A stretch of DNA of 64,000 bases from Erythrobacter sp. SCSIO 43205 (GTDB taxonomy: Bacteria > Pseudomonadota > Alphaproteobacteria > Sphingomonadales > Sphingomonadaceae): NCBI RefSeq assembly GCF_019904235.1, contig NZ_CP063202.1, positions 496,001 to 560,000 on the forward strand, read 5' to 3'. The position numbers and the translations under genes are program-made. The notes beneath the pieces were generated by a model. That model was not told the origin of the DNA. It searched no databases and saw only the letters and a list, made by a program, of their open reading frames with translations. Shown in pieces: positions 26,744-34,832 of the stretch (the stretch's first letter is position 1; each line of letters begins with the position of its first letter).

Positions 26744-28144
26744 TTACATTTGCGTTGAGGCCATCAATTGGCGGCAAGGCTTGTCCGGGTCAAGGTTTGC
26801 AAGTTCTTCGAGCAAACTGTCCGGGGTAAAGCCGCGAGCGCTCGCAAGGCAGGTTTCGAGCTTTTGCCACAATTGTTCATCAGACATCGGGTGCGCTTTA
26901 CTACCCACAGGCATTGCGTGATGGCTTTCAAAGTTGCGCCCATCTTTAAGAGTGAGATGGACCTGCGTCGGAAAATCGCTTTCGAGCTTCTCGACATAGT
27001 CCTTGGTGATGAGCGGCATCAGCGCGCGCACCTGTGGCCGGTGGATCGCCTCAGGCTCATAATCGTCAAGTCCCACATCGCCAGAATAAAGCGCGGCAGC
27101 AAGGCTGTATTCGAGGCTGAACTTTGCTTGTGCAGGCGTTTGCGGGTTTTCGTGCATCAGATTGCGCAAGTGAGCGGCAGGCGCAGCGATATGGACGTTC
27201 TCGACCATGTCGGCGCTGAAATCGTGGCTCTGCATCAACGCGATAAGTCCGTCGAGCGCTCGGTGAAGGCTACCACAATTGGGGAAGCGTTTAATCTTGA
27301 GGCCATGCTCCAAGATGTGGAGCGGTTCGCCCACCTCGTCTGCATCAAAACGCATGGTCTGGCCGTGCTCCGCCTTGCCTTCCATTGAGGCAGCAAGCTC
27401 CTCCACATCGGGTCCAACCATAAGCGTGCGAAGGCCTGTTGGCCCCTCAAGTGTCCCGGTACCAGCGGTGATCCCGCCCCGCGCCATCAGTGCCGCTTGC
27501 ACACCGCCGCTCGCCGCGAGCCCTGCGTGAATGGGCTTGGTGTCAGAGCCGAACTGACTCATAAATCCGCCCGCGAGGCTGGTTGAAAGCGAGATTGCAT
27601 GGGCGGCCTTTTCGGCATCGAGGCGCAGCAATCGCGCACAGCCAGCGGCCGCGCCAATTGCGCCCATCGTGCCCGTTGCGTGCCAGCCACGGCTGCGGTG
27701 AAACGGGTTCACCCCCTGACCGACACGCCCCATGATCTGAAGGCCGACGATGTAGCCATCGAAGACATCGCCAATTGGTGCATCCTCGGCCTCTGCAAGT
27801 GCGAGGAGGGCTGGGATCAATACCGCCGAGGAGTGCGCCTTAGCCGGATCAAAGTTGTCATCGAAATCGAGCGCGTGGGCACAGGTGCCGTTGAACAAGG
27901 CTGCACCCGGCGCAGACAAGCTTTCGCTGCGGGCGACCGCTGTCGAAGGCCCGCTGCCCCACGTCTTGACCACTGGCCAAAGCTTGCTCGGCGCACTGTC
28001 GGCGGCTCCCGGCACCATACACGCGAGCGTGTCGATCAGCGACCGTTTGGCGATATGGAGCGCATCTTGCGGCCAATCCCTCGCAGTTTGGGCTACCCAG
28101 CAGGCGTAGGCGTTGAGAGCGTTTGAAGTGTGCGTTTCGGACAT
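26744..28144 (-). CDS. MmgE/PrpD family protein
   Basis: A 466-residue member of the MmgE/PrpD family, named after 2-methylcitrate dehydratase. Motifs include HALDFDDNFDPAKAHSSAVLIPALLAL, GWHATGTMGAIGAAAGCARLL and FGSDTKPIHAGLAASGGVQAAL. The family also includes itaconate/cis-aconitate decarboxylase and uncharacterised members, so the reaction cannot be fixed from here. No prpB, prpC or acnD lies nearby, making propionate use by the classical cycle unlikely to be its context. It is directly followed by the nucleotidyltransferase. Confidence 0.82.
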   Translation of the reverse strand: MSETHTSNALNAYACWVAQTARDWPQDALHIAKRSLIDTLACMVPGAADSAPSKLWPVVKTWGSGPSTAVARSESLSAPGAALFNGTCAHALDFDDNFDPAKAHSSAVLIPALLALAEAEDAPIGDVFDGYIVGLQIMGRVGQGVNPFHRSRGWHATGTMGAIGAAAGCARLLRLDAEKAAHAISLSTSLAGGFMSQFGSDTKPIHAGLAASGGVQAALMARGGITAGTGTLEGPTGLRTLMVGPDVEELAASMEGKAEHGQTMRFDADEVGEPLHILEHGLKIKRFPNCGSLHRALDGLIALMQSHDFSADMVENVHIAAPAAHLRNLMHENPQTPAQAKFSLEYSLAAALYSGDVGLDDYEPEAIHRPQVRALMPLITKDYVEKLESDFPTQVHLTLKDGRNFESHHAMPVGSKAHPMSDEQLWQKLETCLASARGFTPDSLLEELANLDPDKPCRQLMASTQM

Positions 28145-28156
28145 ATCCGGCCCGAT

Positions 28157-30571
28157 CTAGATCGGATTGCCATCCTGGTCGCGGAAAATCTCACGCCGGC
28201 CCACATGGTTCGCAGGGCCAACCAACCCCTCGCTCTCCATCCGTTCAATCCACTTGGCAGCAGTGTTGTAGCCCACGCCCATCTGACGCTGGAGCCATGA
28301 GCCTGACGCTTTCTGGTTTTCGATCACGATCTGACACGCTTGGCGATATTTGCGCTCGTCCGGATTATCGGACGCGGTAAAGTCGTCCTCGAAATTGAGG
28401 CCGCCACCGTCTTCTGGTTCCTCGGTCACGGCATCGACATATTCAGGTGCGCCTTGCGCCCTCCAGAAATCGGCGACCGCCTCAACCTCGTCATCGCTGA
28501 CAAATGGCCCGTGAACGCGCACAGTTGCCCCGGTGTTGGGCTTGTAAAGCATATCACCCTTGCCAAGCAGCTGTTCAGAGCCTTGCTCACCCAAAATGGT
28601 GCGACTGTCGATGCGGCTCGTGACTTTAAAGCTGATGCGGGTGGGCAGGTTCGCCTTAATCACGCCGGTGATCACATCGACCGATGGGCGCTGCGTCGCC
28701 ATGATCAAGTGGATGCCAGCCGCGCGTGATTTTTGCGAAAGTCGCTGGATCAGGATTTCAATTTCCTTGCCCACGGTGACCATAAGGTCGGCAAGCTCAT
28801 CGACGATCAGAACGATCTGCGGCAGGGGTTCGTAATCGAGCTGTTCTTCTTCATAAAGCTGCTCGCCCGTATCAGGATCAAACCCGGTCTGCACGCGCCT
28901 TCCCAAAGGCTTGCCCTTGGCGATCGCATTACGCACTTTTTCGTTGAAGCCGGACAGGTTGCGCGAATTGATCGAGCTCATCATCCGATAGCGACGCTCC
29001 ATCTCCTCAACCGCCCATTTCAGCGCGCGCACCGATTTGTGGGGCTCTGTCACCACCGGGGAGAGAAGGTGGGGGATGTCGTCGTATGTCTTTAGCTCAA
29101 GCACCTTGGGATCAATCAGGATCAGGCGGCATTCCTCAGGCGTAAAGCGGTAGAGCAGCGACATGAGGATACAGTTGAGCCCCACCGATTTACCCGAACC
29201 CGTGGTGCCTGCGACAAGCAGGTGAGGCATGGCGGCAAGGTCCGCGACAATTGGCTCGCCCGCAATGTCTTTACCCAGAATGATCGGAAGTGCGCCCTTG
29301 TGATCGACAAAGTCCGCGCACTCAGCAAGCTCTTTCAGGGCCACCATCTGGCGGTCTTTATTGGGCAGTTCGATGCCCATGACTGTCTTGCCAGGGATGG
29401 GAGAGACACGCGCAGAAATCGCGCTCATATTGCGGGCAATGTCTTCGGCCAAACCCACAACGCGGCTCGCCTTGATGCCGGGCGCAGGCTCCAGCTCATA
29501 CATGGTGACAACCGGGCCGGTTCGCACGGCGGTGATCTCGCCCTTGACGTTAAAATCATCGAGCACATTTTCAAGCAGACGCGCGTTGCGTTCGAGAGCC
29601 AGCTTGTCGAGCTTTGGCGCGTTATCCTCCGGCGGGTCGGCAAGCAGATCAAGGCTTGGCAATTCGAAGGTCGCGAACATATCGCGCTGGTTCTTTTTCG
29701 TTGCCGGATTGGCGCGCTTGGGCGGTGCGGACGGGTCGGTGATCTCAGGCGAACGGCGCGGGGCGGGTTCTTCCTTGGGCTCCGCCTTTGCCTGACGGCG
29801 CGCTTTGCTTGCCGGGGCGGCAATGGCGTCTTCTTCTTCTTCATCGAAGGACTGCGCTGGCTCCTTCGGCGCGAGGAACGGCAGGCGCGCGGCCAGAGTG
29901 CTGCCGATTGAGGAATTGGTGACGAAATTCGGCAGCGTGAGAAGCGCGCGCCAATCAATCGCGAAGATGCGGGTGAGTAGGACTGTACCGCCAGCAAGGC
30001 ACAGAAGCGCGGCGCCAAGGGTGATCCATCCGGAAAGCCCTTCGCCAAAGCGCGAGGCCACGGCCTCAATTCCGCTCGCGCCCAATAGCCCCGATACACC
30101 GCCCAATTGCGCTGGCAGCGATCCAGCTGAAGTGTCGAAAGCAAGCGCCAGAACCGTGCCTAAAAGCACCATTGCGATGAGGAGAAGTCCGGCTGGCAGC
30201 CACCAGCGCGTGCGCTCGCCTTCCTCGGTGTCAAGCTCCACCGCGCGCCACAATTTTCGCGCCGAAATGTAAAGCAGCGGCAGGAGCAACACGCCTGGCA
30301 ATCCAAAGGCGAACAGCACCCGGTCTGCTGCCCATGCGCCCCAGCTGCCCATCCAATTGCTGACCTGAGAAGGATCGGCTGCGGTCGATGGGCTTGGGTC
30401 GGTTTGAGTATAGCTGGCCAGCGCGAGGCCTAAGAACATCATCGCAAGCAATAGCCCACCAGCGCCCGTCATCTGGGCGGCGCGGCGAATGCTGCGGCGA
30501 AGGCCGATGCGCCAGTCTGCTGGAGTGGGTTTACGGGTGCTCACTGCGCGGGTCGCCATGGGGCGCTCCAT
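28157..30571 (-). CDS. ftsK: DNA translocase FtsK
   Basis: 804 residues. N-terminal membrane helices (about four, within residues 35-225) anchor it at the division septum. A charged Pro/Ala-rich linker follows, then the RecA-like motor with Walker A GTTGSGKS and Walker B VLIVDELADL. MATQRPSVDVITGVIKANLPTRISF is an FtsK signature. The last 65 residues form the gamma winged helix (RQMGVGYNTAAKWIERMESEGLVG) that reads KOPS. It segregates chromosome termini and activates XerCD. The start may be the second Met, four residues later. Confidence 0.96.
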   Translation of the reverse strand: MERPMATRAVSTRKPTPADWRIGLRRSIRRAAQMTGAGGLLLAMMFLGLALASYTQTDPSPSTAADPSQVSNWMGSWGAWAADRVLFAFGLPGVLLLPLLYISARKLWRAVELDTEEGERTRWWLPAGLLLIAMVLLGTVLALAFDTSAGSLPAQLGGVSGLLGASGIEAVASRFGEGLSGWITLGAALLCLAGGTVLLTRIFAIDWRALLTLPNFVTNSSIGSTLAARLPFLAPKEPAQSFDEEEEDAIAAPASKARRQAKAEPKEEPAPRRSPEITDPSAPPKRANPATKKNQRDMFATFELPSLDLLADPPEDNAPKLDKLALERNARLLENVLDDFNVKGEITAVRTGPVVTMYELEPAPGIKASRVVGLAEDIARNMSAISARVSPIPGKTVMGIELPNKDRQMVALKELAECADFVDHKGALPIILGKDIAGEPIVADLAAMPHLLVAGTTGSGKSVGLNCILMSLLYRFTPEECRLILIDPKVLELKTYDDIPHLLSPVVTEPHKSVRALKWAVEEMERRYRMMSSINSRNLSGFNEKVRNAIAKGKPLGRRVQTGFDPDTGEQLYEEEQLDYEPLPQIVLIVDELADLMVTVGKEIEILIQRLSQKSRAAGIHLIMATQRPSVDVITGVIKANLPTRISFKVTSRIDSRTILGEQGSEQLLGKGDMLYKPNTGATVRVHGPFVSDDEVEAVADFWRAQGAPEYVDAVTEEPEDGGGLNFEDDFTASDNPDERKYRQACQIVIENQKASGSWLQRQMGVGYNTAAKWIERMESEGLVGPANHVGRREIFRDQDGNPI

Positions 30572-30619
30572 AATCTGCGGGTGGATAAGAACACACCATG
30601 AATCCTCGTGGGACTCCGG

Positions 30620-31168
30620 TCAAGCCAAGAGAGGTGAGCTGAGCCCATCAATTGCGGCCCATCGCGGCCATTGTAGGGTCCGGGCGCGCTGCGCGGTCAT
30701 ACCACCAAGAGCAATCACCGGAACACGTGATTGCGATGCGAGAAGGCGAAAACGCGATGGTCCAAGCACTCTGCCACCGGGATGAGAACGCGTGGCAAAT
30801 ATGGGGGAAAGCAACACTGCGTCCGCTCCCAATCGGTTAGCCAAGCCCAATTCATTCAGATCATGTGCGGTGGCCAAGTGCAGCAATCCAGCGCGCCGGG
30901 GCCAGAGCGAGCGCGGGCTTGCGTAAATCCCATCCGCGCCCCACTCCTTTGCCGTGATTGCACTGTCGGAGAGGATCACGGTGTGGCCATAAGCCTTGGC
31001 AACCCGGCGCAGCTCGCGGAACCGTTCCCACCGTTCAGGATCAGGCAGGTGATAGTGGCGGTAGATAAAGCCGCTTTTTCGCGGCAGGCGTTTTAAGGTC
31101 GCCTCAAGTTCCGCATCATTGCGCTCGTCAGAGATCAGCCAGATCAAGGGAAGAGTTGAGTTTCGCAC
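30620..31168 (-). CDS. ThiE/TenI-like thiamine phosphate synthase family protein
   Basis: 182 residues from a GTG at 31168. The TIM-barrel end has GADAVLLSPIFATRSHPGG and VPVIALGGM, which are ThiE/TenI phosphate-binding strands. The N-terminal half (IYRHYHLPDPERW) is less conserved, and the ThiE Lys-rich substrate loop is not obvious. It may be a TenI-like paralogue rather than a true thiamine phosphate synthase. It is divergent from the yggS-type gene with only 23 bases between the starts, so promoters must overlap coding sequence. Confidence 0.72.
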   Translation of the reverse strand: MRNSTLPLIWLISDERNDAELEATLKRLPRKSGFIYRHYHLPDPERWERFRELRRVAKAYGHTVILSDSAITAKEWGADGIYASPRSLWPRRAGLLHLATAHDLNELGLANRLGADAVLLSPIFATRSHPGGRVLGPSRFRLLASQSRVPVIALGGMTAQRARTLQWPRWAAIDGLSSPLLA

Positions 31169-31191
31169 GCGCCCGCTATAGCGGCACTCCC

Positions 31192-31854
31192 ATGGAAAGT
31201 GCAGCCGACAAACTCGCCGAAGTGCGCGAAAACATCGCCCGTATGTGCAAACCTGCGCGGCGCAAGCCCGAAGAGGTGACTTTGATCGCGGTCAGCAAGA
31301 CGCATCCTGCCGAACGCATCACCCCACTGCTTGAGGCAGGGCACCGCGTCTTCGGCGAAAACCGCGTGCAGGAGGCAGCTGACAAATGGCCTGACCTTCG
31401 CGAGCAGTATGCTGGTGTAGAGCTCCACCTCATCGGCCAGCTGCAATCGAACAAGGCCGAGGAAGCGGTGGAATTGTTTGATGTGATCCACTCACTCGAC
31501 CGGCCAAGTCTGCTGAAAGCTCTCGCCAAGGCGATGGACAAGGCGGGCCGCCGAGTGCCTTGCTTCGTTCAGGTCAATATCGGTGATGAAGAGCAAAAGG
31601 GCGGCTGTTCAATCGCCGATTTGCCCGCCTTCCTTGAGCAAGTGCGCGCCGCCGACATTCCCGTCGCGGGCCTTATGTGCCTGCCGCCTTCCGGCATCGA
31701 GCCAGCGCCCTTCTTCGCCTTTCTCGCAAAGCTTGCGAAAGACAATGGGGTAGAGGGCCTCTCGATGGGGATGAGCGGCGATTATGAAACCGCGGTGCAA
31801 ATGGGCGCGACCCATGTGCGGGTGGGCACGGCTCTGTTCGGCGCGCGCGGGTAG
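31192..31854 (+). CDS. YggS-family pyridoxal phosphate homeostasis protein
   Basis: Started at ATG 31192 (221 residues). Lys36 in LIAVSKTHPAE carries the PLP. HLIGQLQSNKAEEAVELFDVIHSLD and LSMGMSGDYETAVQMGATHVRVG complete the family pattern. The COG0325/PLPBP family controls free PLP levels and has no known enzyme activity. It overlaps the next gene by one base. Confidence 0.92.
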   Translation: MESAADKLAEVRENIARMCKPARRKPEEVTLIAVSKTHPAERITPLLEAGHRVFGENRVQEAADKWPDLREQYAGVELHLIGQLQSNKAEEAVELFDVIHSLDRPSLLKALAKAMDKAGRRVPCFVQVNIGDEEQKGGCSIADLPAFLEQVRAADIPVAGLMCLPPSGIEPAPFFAFLAKLAKDNGVEGLSMGMSGDYETAVQMGATHVRVGTALFGARG

Positions 31855-32303
31855 TGGAAGGCCCTCAAGCCTTCATTGAACGCTGGCGTCCTGTGCTCGA
31901 AAGCGGGGCGCTGGTGAAATTCGCTTATGGCCCGCGAGGGAGCCAAGGCGGCAATCATTGCGAGGTCGCTGACCAGCTTGTCGCTACGCTTGGCCTTAAA
32001 CAGATCGGCTTCAATTGGGAGCTCCTCGATGCGAGCGCCCCGGAAGACGCGCCACGTTCGGGTAAGAGCGAGCTTGTGAAAGCGCTCACCCAAAACCTCG
32101 CCAATCCCAGCCAGCCTTGGCTGAGCGAGGTGAACGCGCGCGAGTGCGCCGACGAATTTCTCAGCCTCTTCGACCCAGCTAGCTTCACGCTTGTCTCCAA
32201 CCGCTACGATGGCCTGTGGAACCCTATCGCTGGCGGATCGACCGAGTGGGGGTTTGTCGGATTTGACAACAGCTTGAGCGTCCTGCTGCTTTTGGCGGAA
32301 TAG
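31854..32303 (+). CDS. Unknown protein following yggS
   Basis: 149 residues from GTG 31854, which shares the last base of the upstream stop. I recognise no domain. The sequence has two Trp-rich patches (FIERWRP, SNRYDGLWNP) and a GFVGFDNSLSVLLLLAE end. There is no signal or clear membrane helix. Coupling to yggS suggests coexpression. A terminator-like hairpin at 32337-32374 sits downstream. Confidence 0.55.
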   Translation: MEGPQAFIERWRPVLESGALVKFAYGPRGSQGGNHCEVADQLVATLGLKQIGFNWELLDASAPEDAPRSGKSELVKALTQNLANPSQPWLSEVNARECADEFLSLFDPASFTLVSNRYDGLWNPIAGGSTEWGFVGFDNSLSVLLLLAE

Positions 32304-32336
32304 CTTTCGAGCTTTCGAGCTTTCTCAAAACACAAC

Positions 32337-32374
32337 AAAAAAGGGGCGCCGCCGTTTCCGACGAGCGCCCCTTT
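32337..32374 (-). terminator. Rho-independent terminator of the TonB-dependent receptor gene
   Basis: A 10-bp stem (32340-32349 with 32365-32374, core GGGGCGC) with a 15-base loop. On the minus strand it is followed by a run of T (TTTTTTGTTGTGTTTT), just after the receptor stop at 32399. It may also end plus-strand transcripts, with a weaker tail. Confidence 0.85.
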
Positions 32375-32398
32375 CGCGTTTGAGTTATCGAGTGAGAC

Positions 32399-34696
32399 TT
32401 AGAACTCGAACAGAGCCTCAACCCCCACGTTGCGACCACGCTGCAGCGGCGAGAACGTGCCCGCAGTTGGGTTGTTTGCAAACGGTACGCGTTGGCCAGA
32501 GCTCAACGGCCCGCCGAACGGCAGTTGGGTGTCGCCGCCCACTTGCACTTCGTCGAACAGGTTGCGGCCATAGAGCGAGAAGCTCAGGCCATCGACTGGC
32601 GTGTTCCACGTGATGTTGGCTTCAAGATTGACGATATCCTGAACAAAACCAAGGTTGTCATCGGTGTAAGCGAACTCGTCGCGAGCCTGAAGGTTCACGC
32701 GGGTGACGATGTCGCTGTTCCCGAGAAACAGTTCGTGGATGAAGCCAACGCCCCATGTGAATTTGGGTACACGTGGCAGGCGGAGATCCAGATCGTCGTC
32801 ATTGATGACGCCATCGCCAGAAATGTCGAAGACGACCTCGTCATAGCTTGCATCGATGATGCCGACGTTGGCTGTAACAATCAGATTGTCATCAAGCCGC
32901 ATTCGTGCCTCGCCCTCGATCCCGGCGATGGTTGCATCGGCGGTGTTGAGGATGTTTTGAACAACACCAGAGCCAGGGTCAGCGAGGTTCACTTCGCGCT
33001 GCATATCCTGAATCTTGGTAATGTAAGCGGCAACGTTCAACGTGAACGCGCGATCGACTGACTGGAATTTACCGCCGATTTCAAAGTTATCGACCTGCTC
33101 TTCGTCGAAGAACAAAGTTCCGGTCGCAGCCACCGCGCGGTCAAAAACCGGCACGTTGGTGATGCGGAAGTTGTAACCGCCTGAACGGAAACCGCGGGTC
33201 CAGTGGCCATAGACCTGGCTGTCGTTGAACTCATACTGAAGGCCAAGTTTCGGTGACAGGTTGCGGAAGCGAACAGTGTCCGTGAAGCCATTGCCTTCAG
33301 TCGGAATGAACGGGTTGGTGCCCGTGGTTGGGCAAGTTTCTTCAACTACTGAACATTCAGGACGCGGACGAATATACGTGACATCTGCGTCTTTCGTCTC
33401 CTGGCTCCAACGAAGGCCAGCGATGATCGAAAGCGCATCGGTTACGAAGAACTGGCCGTTTGCAAAAACGCCGAGCACTTCGTGATCCTGACGGCCACCG
33501 CCAAAGAAACGAGGCGCGTTGATGATGCGGCGCGATTCGTCATAGGCAAGCGATTGGTCGAAGTAGAAACCACCCACGGTCAGGTCGAAAGCACTGGTCG
33601 AAACCGCATAGCGCAGTTCGTTCGAAATCTGGTCCTGATCGGTGATCGTGTCCGAATGGAAGAGCGGCAGGGTCGTTGCGTCAATATCCGCATCGGTTGC
33701 CGCGCTGTAATCGCGATAGCCGAAGATATTGGTGAGCGTGCCCGGGCCGATGTCCCACTCAGCGGTCAGCGAGGTGGTGACGATCTCGGTGTCGTAAAAA
33801 CCGCGGTTGTCGATCGCGAAATCGAAGCTGTTGCGATCAAAAATGCCGCGGTTCTGACCGTTTGGACCATCGCCATTGGAATCGAAATAGTCGACCTTAC
33901 CCGTCAGCGTCAGGTCACCAAGACGCGCTTCAAGAGCGCCGCGCAGGATGTAGGTTTCAGCCTGGCTGAAGTTTGAATCATCAAACAGGTTTTTGAAATA
34001 GCCACGGTCATTGTTGTAATAACCGGCGACTTTGAACAGCAGTTTGTCTTCGATGATCGGGCCGGACAGAACGCCTGATACGGTGTAGTTTTCACCACCG
34101 CGACCACCATCAACAGGGCCATCAACAGCTGCGCGGAATTTGCCACGGAAGTCTTCGGTCGGGTTGCTGGTGTTGAGGACAACCGCGCCGCCTGTCACGT
34201 TGCGGCCGAACAGAACGCCTTGGGGTCCGCGCAGGATTTCAACGCTTTCAAGGTCGAAGATGTCGAATACGACGCCGCCATTGATGCCGAGGTAAACGCC
34301 ATCCACAAACACGCCAACGGTGGGGTCGATTGAGGGGATCGACGAGTTGATACCAAGGCCACGGATCGAGAAGTTCGCGGTGCCGCGGCTTGTGCCCACT
34401 TGGTCAAGCGACACGTTTGGCGCTTGGAAAGTCAGGCCTTGAACATCGCGCACCTTGAACGCTTCGAGCGTGTCGGTGTTGAAAGCGGTGACTGCGAGAG
34501 GCACGTCCTGAACGTTTTCGGGGTCTTGTGTCTTCGTGCCGGTGACAACGATGTTACCGATCGCATCAAGGGAGCTTGCGCGCTCTTGCTCTTCCTGGTC
34601 GGGGGTTGTGGTGTCTTGAGCAAAAGCAGCGGTAGGGGCCAGCATCATGCCGGCACCCAAAAATGCCAAAGCACGAAGCGAGGTGAGGGAATGCAT
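32399..34696 (-). CDS. TonB-dependent receptor
   Basis: 765 residues with a signal peptide (cleavage near AFA-Q, 26/27). A TonB-box-like NIVVTGTKT precedes the plug (DVPLAVTAFNTDTLEAFKVRDVQGL, then SIRGLG). The 22-strand barrel ends in NVGVEALFEF with a terminal Phe, as outer membrane barrels do. These receptors take up siderophores, vitamins or oligosaccharides; no co-located substrate genes identify the cargo. The 136 bases upstream, on the other side of glnD, hold its promoter. Confidence 0.93.
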   Translation of the reverse strand: MHSLTSLRALAFLGAGMMLAPTAAFAQDTTTPDQEEQERASSLDAIGNIVVTGTKTQDPENVQDVPLAVTAFNTDTLEAFKVRDVQGLTFQAPNVSLDQVGTSRGTANFSIRGLGINSSIPSIDPTVGVFVDGVYLGINGGVVFDIFDLESVEILRGPQGVLFGRNVTGGAVVLNTSNPTEDFRGKFRAAVDGPVDGGRGGENYTVSGVLSGPIIEDKLLFKVAGYYNNDRGYFKNLFDDSNFSQAETYILRGALEARLGDLTLTGKVDYFDSNGDGPNGQNRGIFDRNSFDFAIDNRGFYDTEIVTTSLTAEWDIGPGTLTNIFGYRDYSAATDADIDATTLPLFHSDTITDQDQISNELRYAVSTSAFDLTVGGFYFDQSLAYDESRRIINAPRFFGGGRQDHEVLGVFANGQFFVTDALSIIAGLRWSQETKDADVTYIRPRPECSVVEETCPTTGTNPFIPTEGNGFTDTVRFRNLSPKLGLQYEFNDSQVYGHWTRGFRSGGYNFRITNVPVFDRAVAATGTLFFDEEQVDNFEIGGKFQSVDRAFTLNVAAYITKIQDMQREVNLADPGSGVVQNILNTADATIAGIEGEARMRLDDNLIVTANVGIIDASYDEVVFDISGDGVINDDDLDLRLPRVPKFTWGVGFIHELFLGNSDIVTRVNLQARDEFAYTDDNLGFVQDIVNLEANITWNTPVDGLSFSLYGRNLFDEVQVGGDTQLPFGGPLSSGQRVPFANNPTAGTFSPLQRGRNVGVEALFEF

Positions 34697-34832
34697 AAAT
34701 CTATCTCTCCGTATTTAGGTTCTATTTGTGAAACCCATTTAGGGGCGGCGGGCCCATTACAACCCCTGCACGACGAAGACCACCCCAGAAGCGACGAAAG
34801 TTCAGATTTTCTGCGGTTCTCAGGCCGATTTT

